Source: Erysipelotrichaceae bacterium (lineage in GTDB: Bacteria > Bacillota_I > Bacilli_A > Erysipelotrichales > Erysipelotrichaceae). Taken from it: DNA of 64,000 nt. The DNA lies in the NCBI GenBank assembly GCA_017515475.1, contig JAFWFS010000013.1, positions 1-64,000 on the forward strand, read 5' to 3'. The translations under genes were made by a program, and so were the position numbers. The stretch's first letter is position 1, and every line of letters begins with the position of its first letter. This document shows, piece by piece, positions 1 to 7,420 of the stretch. Under the pieces are notes generated by a model. It did not search any database, was not told the DNA's origin, and saw only the letters and a program-made list of their open reading frames with translations.

Positions 1-267
1 CTTATCCTTACTGTAATGGAACCGGCAGGATAGTATGACTACATCGTTTCCCTCAATCTTATATACGAGTCTGTTGGTATCATCGATCCTTCTTGACCAC
101 CATCCTCTCAGATCTCCCTTAAGAGGCTCCGGTTTACCAATACCATGATTCATTCCGTTTCGATCGATATCCTTTATCAGATCATTGATCCTGTTTAACG
201 TCTTTTTATCTTCTTTCTGCCAGTAGGTATAATCAGACCAGCCATTAGGTGTAAAAAGCTTATTCAT
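1..267 (-). CDS. yoeB: YoeB-type mRNA interferase toxin (3' end cut by window edge)
   Basis: Toxin of a type II toxin-antitoxin pair; YoeB proteins are ribosome-dependent mRNA endonucleases neutralised by YefM. My translation of the complement gives 89 codons running off base 1 without a stop. It has the family pattern WSDYTYWQ, then GKPEPLK, WWSRR, a NRLVY segment and a C-terminal CRFHY. Glu47, Arg66, His84 and Tyr85 fall at the E. coli catalytic positions Glu46, Arg65, His83, Tyr84 shifted by one, so the toxin looks active. The start overlaps the yefM stop by 8 bases (ATGAATAA), which implies translational coupling. E. coli YoeB ends just after the HY pair, so only a few residues should be missing. 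Confidence 0.9.
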   Translation of the reverse strand, partial: MNKLFTPNGWSDYTYWQKEDKKTLNRINDLIKDIDRNGMNHGIGKPEPLKGDLRGWWSRRIDDTNRLVYKIEGNDVVILSCRFHYSKDK

Positions 268-514
268 CGATAAGCTCATGCCTTTCCAGCTTTCCGGATT
301 CATACTGATTCTTAGATTCCATCAGCCAGTCATAATTTGCCTTTTCACCCATCAGATACATGTTTTCAAGCATGTTGTTATATGTTTTTTCGGATAGGAC
401 GACTACGTTCTTGTTTTCTTTTCTGGTAATAAACAAAGTTTCAAAATCCTCTGTTACTTTATCCAGATAGGTTTTCATATTGTCTCTTAACTGAGAATAA
501 TTCAAAGCGATCAT
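260..514 (-). CDS. yefM: YefM-type antitoxin
   Basis: Antitoxin and autorepressor of the yefM-yoeB pair (Phd/YefM superfamily), 84 residues, the usual size. The start at 514 is chosen because GGAGGTG lies directly upstream (520-526) and the protein then begins MIALNYSQLRDN like other YefM proteins; a longer frame from 592 would read through the promoter. The N-terminal half matches the YefM DNA-binding fold (VTEDFETLFITRKENKNVVV). The C-terminal half (LMESKNQYESGKL) is the toxin-wrapping tail. Directly upstream of yoeB, with overlap. Confidence 0.92.
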   Translation of the reverse strand: MIALNYSQLRDNMKTYLDKVTEDFETLFITRKENKNVVVLSEKTYNNMLENMYLMGEKANYDWLMESKNQYESGKLERHELIDE

Positions 515-532
515 ATCATCACCTCCAATACG

Positions 533-561
533 ATTATAACGTACAATATATTGTACGTCAA
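533..561 (-). promoter_or_regulatory. yefM-yoeB promoter with embedded operator palindrome
   Basis: On the minus strand a -35 TTGACG (556-561) and a perfect -10 TATAAT (533-538) are 17 bases apart. The spacer is almost exactly a perfect 20-base palindrome at 539-558, with GTAC cores (GTACAATATATTGTAC). YefM repressors are known to bind palindromes with TGTACA-like cores, so autoregulation by promoter occlusion is the natural reading. Confidence 0.85.
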
Positions 562-592
562 TTAGACTTTGGATATTTACAGTCTTGATCAT

Positions 593-960
593 CGGTTTAA
601 TCGATTGATTAATTTAATTAATTGATATTTGCAATGTTTTATGTCTTTTGACTTTTATATTATTGTTATGAACAGTTTGAAATTCTATGCAAGATTTCAG
701 CAAGATTGGCCTTCACAAAGTAAGACAAAGTCCAATATCCGATGACAACGTCAAGCAAACTGAAGATACGAAACTAAAAAAAACCTTTAAAAAAGGTTTT
801 GAAAGACGGTCTTACGGCGAACTGCCTGAAAGTCATCGCGATCCTGGCGATGACGATCGATCATGCCGCATGACTAGTCTATGACTACTATCCTATACAT
901 ATGATCATACCGAGACTGATCAACATGTTCTTCTTTTAAATCTTAAAAAGTAGTAACAGG
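593..960. other. AT-rich then structured intergenic stretch, no convincing protein gene
   Basis: About 400 bases lie between yefM and the Crp-family gene. 593-680 is very AT-rich. 776-800 holds a terminator-like hairpin in minus orientation. 832-854 holds an 8-bp perfect hairpin (GTCATCGC/GCGATGAC, 7-base loop), next to a second inverted repeat around 860-875 (GTCATGC/GCATGAT). An open frame on the plus strand at 687-884 has no ribosome site and no family resemblance, so I do not call it. A small RNA on the minus strand is possible. Confidence 0.5.
776..800 (-). terminator. intrinsic terminator candidate
   Basis: On the minus strand AAAACCTTT, a 3-base loop, AAAGGTTTT, then a run of eight U. 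The Crp-family gene upstream already has its own terminator at 965-990, so this second one implies a separate minus-strand transcript or readthrough. Confidence 0.5.
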
Positions 961-964
961 ACGG

Positions 965-990
965 CAAAACCTGTCCAGAGACAAGTTTTG
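965..990 (-). terminator. terminator of the Crp-family regulator gene
   Basis: Eleven-bp inverted repeat CAAAACCTGTC / GACAAGTTTTG with a 4-base loop, beginning 2 bases past the stop codon. The U-tract in the minus direction is short, so it may be a weak terminator or work better in the plus direction. Confidence 0.5.
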
Positions 991-992
991 TT

Positions 993-1664
993 TTAGAATA
1001 TGTCCAGAACTTCCGCTTTTTTTATCAGCTCTTCCTTGTTTTCGATCGTATAAATGAATCTGTCTTTCCTAAGTATCCCTTTTTCTATGAAGTCTTTCAT
1101 AACCGTTTCCAGATGCCGGTAGGACACACCCAGACTTTCTGCAATGACCGTCTTTCTTAAGGACAGCCTTCCGTTTAATGCGTTTTCAAGTATGAAGGCG
1201 GATAATCTGTTTTCCAAAGGATAGGAAGTATACTGCACCAGTTTCAGGGCGTGTTCCCTTTCTTTTTCCGTCAGCAGCTCGCAAAGCCGAAGAAGGAAGC
1301 GACGGTCATTCAGAAGCTTTTCTCTGCAGATAGCCAGCGGCAGAGCGATCAATGTACAGCGATCTATTGTTTCCACAGAGAAAGAAACGTCTTCCGTGAT
1401 CAGTTCAATCTCCCCAACAAGTGCCGGGGCAACAATGGTATTGAGGATAAACGATTTCCCTTCCTGATTTACCGTTTTCACCCTGCATTTTCCATCTATC
1501 AGATAATACAGGTTCACGGCTTCGTCCCCCTGATCGATCAGTATCTCGCCCGGACCTGTTTTGATAACAAACGCATCTTTATCGAATTCTTCCGAGAAAT
1601 AATTCCGATAACCTTTTGTATTCAGATAGTTTTTGACTGTATTCTGATCGTATATCTTTTCCAT
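993..1664 (-). CDS. Crp/Fnr-family regulator, YeiL-like
   Basis: 223-residue transcription regulator: N-terminal cyclic-nucleotide-binding-type beta barrel (about 30-125) and C-terminal Crp-type winged helix (about 150-205, with ESLGVSYRHLETVMKDF as recognition region). It closely resembles E. coli YeiL (shared GEIELI, NRLxAFIL and LGVSYRHL strings). In E. coli yeiL sits beside the nucleoside hydrolase gene rihB; here it is divergent from a rihB homologue, so a role in nucleoside use is likely. I do not see the phosphate-cassette residues of cAMP-binding Crp, so the effector is unknown. The start at 1664 has only a weak GGAA ribosome site. A 22-base dyad lies between the two genes. Confidence 0.85.
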   Translation of the reverse strand: MEKIYDQNTVKNYLNTKGYRNYFSEEFDKDAFVIKTGPGEILIDQGDEAVNLYYLIDGKCRVKTVNQEGKSFILNTIVAPALVGEIELITEDVSFSVETIDRCTLIALPLAICREKLLNDRRFLLRLCELLTEKEREHALKLVQYTSYPLENRLSAFILENALNGRLSLRKTVIAESLGVSYRHLETVMKDFIEKGILRKDRFIYTIENKEELIKKAEVLDIF

Positions 1665-1672
1665 GATTCCAT

Positions 1673-1694
1673 AAATAGGATATATCTCCTATTT
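1673..1694. promoter_or_regulatory. 22-base Crp-type dyad in the regulator/rihB divergent region
   Basis: AAATAGGA, six bases, TCCTATTT: a perfect 8-bp inverted repeat with a 6-base spacer, the same geometry as Crp/Fnr sites (TGTGA-N6-TCACA). It lies between the two divergent starts (1664 and 1742), the expected place for an operator of the YeiL-like regulator. Confidence 0.6.
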
Positions 1695-1741
1695 TTCCTG
1701 TCTTTATCATACTATGATTAGAGTGAAAAGAGGAATAGATC

Positions 1742-2671
1742 ATGAGAAGAAAAATGATACTTGACTGCGATACCGGACACGATGATGCGATCGCCCTGAT
1801 GGTCGCTTCGAAACATCCCGACATTGAATTGCTGGGTGTGACTGTCGTTGCCGGGAATCAGACCCTGCCTAAGACACTTAAAAACACTCTAAACGTTGCT
1901 GATCATCTGGGATTGGATGTGCCTGTCTACGGCGGAATGAGTCTTCCGCTGGTCAGAGAGCAGTATGTTGCCGATGATGTACATGGCGAAACAGGACTGG
2001 ACGGTCCGGTTTTCGGCGAACTGCATAAAAAGGCAGAAGATAAGCACGCCGTTCTTTATCTGATCGATACGCTGATGGCAAGCGATGGCGATATCACACT
2101 GGTTCCGGTTGGACCTTTGACAAATATCGCTACGGCAATGAGAATGGAGCCAAGGATCATTCCTAAGATCCAGGAGATCGTACTGATGGGCGGTGCCGTC
2201 GGCTTGGGCAACGCTTCACCGGCTGCCGAATTCAACATCTATGCCGATCCGGAAGCCGCTCACGTCGTTTTCACTTCAGGCGTTAAGATCACGATGATGC
2301 CGCTAGATCTGACCAATACCGCTCTGGCAAACATGCAGATCATCGAAAGAATGGAAGGCATCGGAAACAAGGCAGGAAAACTGTTTGGCGACATCATGCG
2401 TTTTACCTTCAGTTCACAGGCCGTAAACGGTCTTGATGCAGGCCCTGTTCACGACGTAACTGCCGTTACTTATCTGGTTGCTCCAGAACTGTATCATAAA
2501 CAGGATATGTTTGTGGAAATTGACACGAACCGCTACGGTCCGGGATATGGCAGAACGATATGCGATGCCAACAACAGATATCACAGGAAGCCGAACGCCA
2601 CCGTCGGATTAAGCATCGATCTGGACAGATTCTGGGATCTGGTAGAAGATACGCTCAGAAGGCATATCTAG
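1742..2671 (+). CDS. rihB: ribonucleoside hydrolase, RihB type
   Basis: Cleaves ribonucleosides to base and ribose; 309 residues, cytosolic (E. coli RihB is 313). The metal-binding N-terminal motif is present as DCDTGHDD (residues 8-15; the family norm is DxDPGxDD, so Pro is replaced by Thr). [43 protein letters not shown] and PVHDVTA all match RihB. AGAGGA precedes the ATG. It is divergent from the YeiL-like regulator and convergent with the phosphatase/ABC cluster, whose final product would be a nucleoside. Pyrimidine preference is inferred from the RihB likeness only. Confidence 0.93.
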   Translation: MRRKMILDCDTGHDDAIALMVASKHPDIELLGVTVVAGNQTLPKTLKNTLNVADHLGLDVPVYGGMSLPLVREQYVADDVHGETGLDGPVFGELHKKAEDKHAVLYLIDTLMASDGDITLVPVGPLTNIATAMRMEPRIIPKIQEIVLMGGAVGLGNASPAAEFNIYADPEAAHVVFTSGVKITMMPLDLTNTALANMQIIERMEGIGNKAGKLFGDIMRFTFSSQAVNGLDAGPVHDVTAVTYLVAPELYHKQDMFVEIDTNRYGPGYGRTICDANNRYHRKPNATVGLSIDLDRFWDLVEDTLRRHI

Positions 2672-2682
2672 CAAAACATAAT

Positions 2683-2710
2683 AAAAACCTGTCAAAAGAC
2701 AGGTTTTTTT
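2683..2710 (+). terminator. rihB terminator, usable from both sides
   Basis: AAAAACCTGTC, AAAA loop, GACAGGTTTTT with T-run, just after the rihB stop and just past the stop of the convergent phosphatase gene. Confidence 0.9.
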
Positions 2711-2730
2711 ATGAAGATGTCTTAATTGAA

Positions 2731-4185
2731 TTACCACGGGCTGTTATCGTTTTCCGGTGTTCCGATGAAGAAATAACGTCCGTCTTTTTTTCCTTCTACG
2801 ATCTTAAAGCGGCTGAAGTAGCTCCACAATGCATCGTGGATCCTGATGCCGGTATTGTTCCATTTTACTCTGCCACTGATATCTCCTGTATCGTTTCCAC
2901 CGGTAGACATGTATTCGGATGTCACGACTGTAAACGTTTCTTCAGGCTTCACATCTTCCCCGTTTTCTTTTCTGATCCATACTACTTTTTGACCCGCAGG
3001 TTTCGTATGGTCCATTTTCACTCTTAATCCGGAGAACATGATGTTGCCGTTGTTGCCGAAACGTTCCGGATAATGAATATGTTCAAAGAGATCGTAAAGA
3101 TCCTGGCCTGTATATTCCGATGTATACAGAAAGTCGTTGAATCCCATTGCTTCCGCAATGGATGACCTGGTCAGCGGTCCTTTTGACAGAAATCTTCCGC
3201 AGCTTGTGCAGTTGAAATAGGCAAAGTCCGCATTGAATTCTTCTCGGACCGCATCGCTTAAGAGATCTCCCATCTCCGATTCAAAATCCAGTCGCATCGG
3301 AATGTCTTCTTTGACTTCCGCCATGGCTTCCTCGAAATAATACAAATGAGGCTGAAGGACTTCATTCAGGATCTTTGTTATCTCGGGGTCTGTCTCTTCT
3401 TCCTTCATGACATCGATGATTTCCACTTCCTTAGAAACGACCTCTCTTTTTTCTTCATCAAAACAGATCGTCACATGGCCAAGACTTCTTCCGCCAAATC
3501 CGGCTTTCGTGATGGCGCAGCCATCTACTACTTCCGCGAAATCTCCCGGAATATGTCCGCCGATCATCACGTCAGGATGCAGGTCCTTGATCTGATTGAA
3601 GACTTCAAACAGCTCGCCGGTATGGTCCGCATAAAATGGAAAATGAGTCAGAACAATGATGATCTCGGCACCTTCGTTTTTCATCTGCGGGATGTACATT
3701 CTGGCGCATTGAACGCTGTCCAGAACCTTGAAAGGTTCTATCATCGGCTTAGTAACCATGAATGGAGTGTATTCGGTACATAAACCCAGAATGCCGTATC
3801 TTACCCCTCCTTTATTCAGCAAAACGTAAGGCTTGACTCCTTTCACAAAAGAATCGTCATTCTTCTTTACAATATTGGAACACACAACAGCCGTCCGGCC
3901 ATCGAACCTTGCGATTCTTGCTTCCAGATCCTTTTCGCCTCGATCAAATTCGTGATTGCCCAGTTCAAAAACATCGGTCTTCAGAAGCCCTATCGCTTCC
4001 GGAACGAAATCGCCCCACAGCAGATGAGAGATATTGTCTCCGGCATCCAGCAGCAGGCAATGATCGGGATCATGGTCTCGGATCCTGCCGATCGCTCTTG
4101 CAAAATGATCCAGTCCGCTGGATTCTTCGTCTTTTCTTATTCTGCCGGAATAATCGGCATGTGAAAGTATGTTGATCCGAATCAT
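2731..4185 (-). CDS. 5'-nucleotidase/cyclic phosphodiesterase family protein, paralogue A (altered metal site)
   Basis: 484 residues: N-terminal calcineurin-like phosphoesterase (about 4-265) and C-terminal 5'-nucleotidase domain (about 300-475, with FNCTSCGR and the late STGGND). No signal peptide, so cytosolic like B. subtilis YunD, unlike periplasmic UshA. Metal-site motifs: D50 in LLLDAGD, GNHEFD at 76-81, LTHFPF, IGGHIPGD. Motif I reads HAD-Y-S-G (D11, Y12, S13), where the family has DxH, so one metal ligand His is Ser; the neighbouring paralogue keeps it. Both paralogues have HIP where UshA has HSQ. Last gene of the ABC/phosphatase cluster, 3 bases after paralogue B. Substrate unknown. 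Confidence 0.85.
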   Translation of the reverse strand: MIRINILSHADYSGRIRKDEESSGLDHFARAIGRIRDHDPDHCLLLDAGDNISHLLWGDFVPEAIGLLKTDVFELGNHEFDRGEKDLEARIARFDGRTAVVCSNIVKKNDDSFVKGVKPYVLLNKGGVRYGILGLCTEYTPFMVTKPMIEPFKVLDSVQCARMYIPQMKNEGAEIIIVLTHFPFYADHTGELFEVFNQIKDLHPDVMIGGHIPGDFAEVVDGCAITKAGFGGRSLGHVTICFDEEKREVVSKEVEIIDVMKEEETDPEITKILNEVLQPHLYYFEEAMAEVKEDIPMRLDFESEMGDLLSDAVREEFNADFAYFNCTSCGRFLSKGPLTRSSIAEAMGFNDFLYTSEYTGQDLYDLFEHIHYPERFGNNGNIMFSGLRVKMDHTKPAGQKVVWIRKENGEDVKPEETFTVVTSEYMSTGGNDTGDISGRVKWNNTGIRIHDALWSYFSRFKIVEGKKDGRYFFIGTPENDNSPW

Positions 4186-4188
4186 TTT

Positions 4189-5649
4189 CTACCATGGAGA
4201 ATTGTCGTTTTCCGGAGATCCGATGAACTCATAACGTCCATCCGTTTCCCCCTTGATTCTCCCCTTTCTTAGCAGATAGTCTGCAATCGCATCATGTATC
4301 TTTATATCCAGTTCTCTCCAGCAGAATCTTTCCGCGAAGCTTCTTGTGCCGTTACCCCCGGTAGACATGTACTTGCTGGTGACAACACTCACAGAACGGT
4401 CAGGATCGACATCTGTTCCGTTCAGGTCTTTGATCCATACGACTTTATGACCCGCAGGACGGGTATGATCGATCTTTATCTTTAAACCGGAAAACATCAG
4501 TTCGGCATTGTTGCCGAAGATCTCAGGTCTGTGGACCAGTTCAAACAGATCATAAAGATCCGAGCCTTTCATTTCCGTAACCTGCAGTTTTTCGTTGAAG
4601 GCGATCGCTTTCTGAATGGAATAACGGGTCAAAGGTCCCTTCGGGATCATTCTGCCGCAGCTGGTACAGTTGAAGTAGCCAAAATCCGTTCCGGCAGCTT
4701 TCCGCATCGCATCGCTCAGCAGGTCTCCCATCGGCGATTCAGCAGACAGACGCATCGCTATGTCTTCCTCGGCTTCAGCAATGACATCCGTAAAATAGTA
4801 TTCATAATCCCTGGTCGTTTCCTTAACAAAGGCATCTATTCTGTCGTCGTATCCGAATGGTCCGTTCTTAACATCGATGATTTCCGCTTCTTTTGAAACC
4901 GTTTCTCTTTTTTCGTCATCGAAATACAGCGTCACATGGCAAAGAGAAACTCCGTGGAAACCGCCTTTTACGATTGCGCATTTCTCTTTTATGTCCGCAT
5001 AATCGCCGGGAATATGCCCGCCGATAAAGACATCGATATCGAGATCTTTGATCTGCTCGAGGCATTCAAACAGTTCCCCTGTCTCATTCGGATAGAAAGG
5101 AAAGTGAGTCAGCAGAACGATGATTTCCGCACCTTCTTCTCTCATCTTTGGGACATAGTGTCTGATCGTTTCAACGCTGTCCAGCATTCTGAAATCAGCG
5201 AAAGAGCTTTTTTCTACCATGAAAGGCGTATAGGCGCTTGTTAAACCCAGAACACCGATACAGATTCCCTCTCTTTCCAGAATGGCATACGGCTTAATGC
5301 CCGCAATCAACCGATCATTTTCCCGATATGCGACATTGGCGCACAGCATCGGATAATAAGAGCTGCCCCACTGAATGCACTGTTCCAGATCTTCTCTTCC
5401 GGCATCGAATTCATGATTGCCAAGAACCATAGCATCCGTTTTCAGCAGCTTCAGTCCTTCATATACGGCTTTTCCATGCCACAGACACTTTGACTCATCG
5501 CCGGCATCCAGAAGCAGTGTTCCCTGAGGGTTCCTGTTTCTGACGGATTCGATGGCACTGAAAAAACGCGACAGTCCCGGATTCTCGTCATCTTCACGAA
5601 ACTGCCCATGAAAATCGGCATGCGTCAGGATGTCGATTTTCCTGATCAT
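4189..5649 (-). CDS. 5'-nucleotidase/cyclic phosphodiesterase family protein, paralogue B
   Basis: 486-residue tandem paralogue of the next gene downstream. Same layout: metallophosphoesterase domain followed by the 5'-nucleotidase C-terminal domain, no signal peptide. Metal ligands look complete in motif I (HADFHG, D12 and H14); LLLDAGD, LGNHEFD and LLTHFPF follow. GGHIPGD replaces the usual GH(S/T)(Q/H). Starts one base after the stop of the upstream permease gene, so translation is coupled to the transporter. Family members dephosphorylate 5'-nucleotides, open 2',3'-cyclic nucleotides or cleave UDP-sugars. Given the upstream phosphodiesterase it may act on its product; this is inference. 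Confidence 0.87.
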   Translation of the reverse strand: MIRKIDILTHADFHGQFREDDENPGLSRFFSAIESVRNRNPQGTLLLDAGDESKCLWHGKAVYEGLKLLKTDAMVLGNHEFDAGREDLEQCIQWGSSYYPMLCANVAYRENDRLIAGIKPYAILEREGICIGVLGLTSAYTPFMVEKSSFADFRMLDSVETIRHYVPKMREEGAEIIVLLTHFPFYPNETGELFECLEQIKDLDIDVFIGGHIPGDYADIKEKCAIVKGGFHGVSLCHVTLYFDDEKRETVSKEAEIIDVKNGPFGYDDRIDAFVKETTRDYEYYFTDVIAEAEEDIAMRLSAESPMGDLLSDAMRKAAGTDFGYFNCTSCGRMIPKGPLTRYSIQKAIAFNEKLQVTEMKGSDLYDLFELVHRPEIFGNNAELMFSGLKIKIDHTRPAGHKVVWIKDLNGTDVDPDRSVSVVTSKYMSTGGNGTRSFAERFCWRELDIKIHDAIADYLLRKGRIKGETDGRYEFIGSPENDNSPW

Positions 5650-5650
5650 G

Positions 5651-6481
5651 TCAGCCTTTCAGACCTCCGCGGCTTACGCCGGTAATGATGCTCTTTCGGC
5701 AGAAGAGAAAGAGTACGATCATCGGAATGACAACGATGGTAGCTCCGGCCATCCACAGGTTGTAGTGCACACCGGCTTCGGAAGTAAATGCGGTAAGTCC
5801 GAAAGGAAGCGTTCTGATGTTTCTGTTTCCGCTGCTCATCAGCATCGTCCACATGAAACTGTTCCAGCAGGTGATCGCATCCAATAAGGCTATCGTTACC
5901 AATGAAGGCTTAGCCATCGGTACCATGATCTCCCAGAGATATTGCCAGTCGCTGGCTCCATCGATCCTTGCGCTCTGATAGAGGCTGTCCGGAACACTCA
6001 GAAAGAAATTTCTGAGAATGTAGGTATAGAAGATGGACGAGGTAAACGGTACGATCAGGGACCAGATCTTGCCGAAAAGGTGCATGTGCCTGATGGTTTC
6101 GTAGTTTGTCAGCATCAGCATTTCGTAAGGGATCATCATCATGCTGACAAGTACGGTGAAGATCAGATCTCTGCCCGGAAATTTAAGCTTGGAAAAACCG
6201 TAGGCCGCCAGAATGGTCACGAACATCGTCAAAGCTACGCATACCACCGTAACAAAGACACTGTTCCCGAAATATCTCGGGAAATCGCCCATTTCCCATG
6301 CCTGACGGAAATTGTCGATCAGCAGCTGCTTCGGGAAGAAACTCTGGAATGAAAGCAGTTCTTTCTCCGTCTTGAACGAGGAATTGATCATCCAGAAGAA
6401 AGGCAGGAACATGATGGCTGCGCCGATAAAGAGAGTCAGATACTGCATAAAGCTTTTTACTCTGTCTGTTCTGTTTTTCAT
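5651..6481 (-). CDS. CUT1-type ABC transporter permease (UgpE/MalG family)
   Basis: 276-residue inner-membrane permease with about six membrane segments (first near 15-33). The cytoplasmic EAA-type loop is visible as SARIDGASDWQYLWEIMVP (about 180-200), which docks on the ATPase. Pairs with the upstream UgpA/MalF-type permease. The gene ends one base before the nucleotidase paralogue B start. Substrate class of the family: sugars, glycerol-3-phosphate, glycerophosphodiesters; the phosphatase neighbours favour a phosphate ester. Confidence 0.9.
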   Translation of the reverse strand: MKNRTDRVKSFMQYLTLFIGAAIMFLPFFWMINSSFKTEKELLSFQSFFPKQLLIDNFRQAWEMGDFPRYFGNSVFVTVVCVALTMFVTILAAYGFSKLKFPGRDLIFTVLVSMMMIPYEMLMLTNYETIRHMHLFGKIWSLIVPFTSSIFYTYILRNFFLSVPDSLYQSARIDGASDWQYLWEIMVPMAKPSLVTIALLDAITCWNSFMWTMLMSSGNRNIRTLPFGLTAFTSEAGVHYNLWMAGATIVVIPMIVLFLFCRKSIITGVSRGGLKG

Positions 6482-6493
6482 GTCTGCTCCTTT

Positions 6494-7420
6494 CTAATAG
6501 TTCGTCTTCTTCTGCAGAACACGCTGCAGCAGCGTAAACACGGCAATGATGAAGAAGAGGACGATGGATGCTGCGGCCGCATAGCCGTACTGCGGTTTGG
6601 TACCGCCGAATTTCTCGTAAATATAATAGATGATCGTATACAGGTTATAGCCCGGTCCCGGCTTATTGTAAAGCTGGAAGACGTAGTCGAATACCTTGAA
6701 TGCGCTGATGGAATTGACGATGGCTACCAGGGCGATCGTCGGGCTTAGCAAAGGAACGGTGATATTGGTAAAGATATCCAGGGTCTTTGCACCGTCTACC
6801 TTTGCGGCGGTATAGTACTGCGGGTCGATGTTCTGCAGACCTGCCAGCAGGAGTATGATCGTAAACGGCAGTATGTTCCATATGCCGAAGATGTACAATA
6901 CAAACTCGCTCCATCTGTTTGTCCCCAGGAAGTTGATCTGCGTCTGTCCCAGCGTAGTAATGATCTTGTTGATCAGACCGCCCTCGTTGGCAAAGATGAA
7001 GCGGAACACCAGAGAAATGGCTGCCGTAGATGTGACCAGAGGCATGAAGTAAGCCGTCTGCAGAATGGCCTTGAATCGCCGGGTATTGTTCAGCAGAACG
7101 GCGATGACAATGGATATGATCAGGCTGATCGGCACGACGATAACGACGTATTTGATAGTCGTCTTTAATCCGGAAAGAAAGATCGGATCGTTCAGAACCT
7201 TGCGGTAGTTCGCCAGACCCCAACCGGAAAAGGTATTACGTAGAATGGAGAAGTTTTCCTTAAAACTCATCAGGAATGCGTTGATAAACGGATAAATGGT
7301 AAAGATCACAATGCCAAGCATGAACGGTCCAAGGAAAAGCGCGATCTTTCCGATCATCGAAGCTTCGAACTTCTCATCCGGATCCCGTCCACCATTATAG
7401 CGTTTTGTTTTTTTATTCAT
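6494..7420 (-). CDS. CUT1-type ABC transporter permease (UgpA/MalF family)
   Basis: 308 residues, about six membrane helices plus an N-terminal cytoplasmic tail (MNKKTKRYNGG). The EAA-type loop AAKVDGAKTLDIFTNITVP is clear near residues 210-230. Start chosen at 7420, with GGAGAA upstream and an ATGAATAA overlap of 8 bases with the ATPase stop; a longer frame would overlap the ATPase gene by 70 bases. Forms the heterodimeric channel with the next gene. Confidence 0.9.
   Translation of the reverse strand: MNKKTKRYNGGRDPDEKFEASMIGKIALFLGPFMLGIVIFTIYPFINAFLMSFKENFSILRNTFSGWGLANYRKVLNDPIFLSGLKTTIKYVVIVVPISLIISIVIAVLLNNTRRFKAILQTAYFMPLVTSTAAISLVFRFIFANEGGLINKIITTLGQTQINFLGTNRWSEFVLYIFGIWNILPFTIILLLAGLQNIDPQYYTAAKVDGAKTLDIFTNITVPLLSPTIALVAIVNSISAFKVFDYVFQLYNKPGPGYNLYTIIYYIYEKFGGTKPQYGYAAAASIVLFFIIAVFTLLQRVLQKKTNY

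Noticed and set aside
687-884. 65-codon plus-strand open frame next to the regulator gene
   Set aside because: No ribosome site, low-complexity charged product, and it crosses three hairpins and a terminator that make better sense on the other strand.
1251-1721. 156-codon plus-strand frame opposite the Crp-family gene
   Set aside because: Exact shadow of a confidently identified minus-strand gene; no ribosome site or family likeness.
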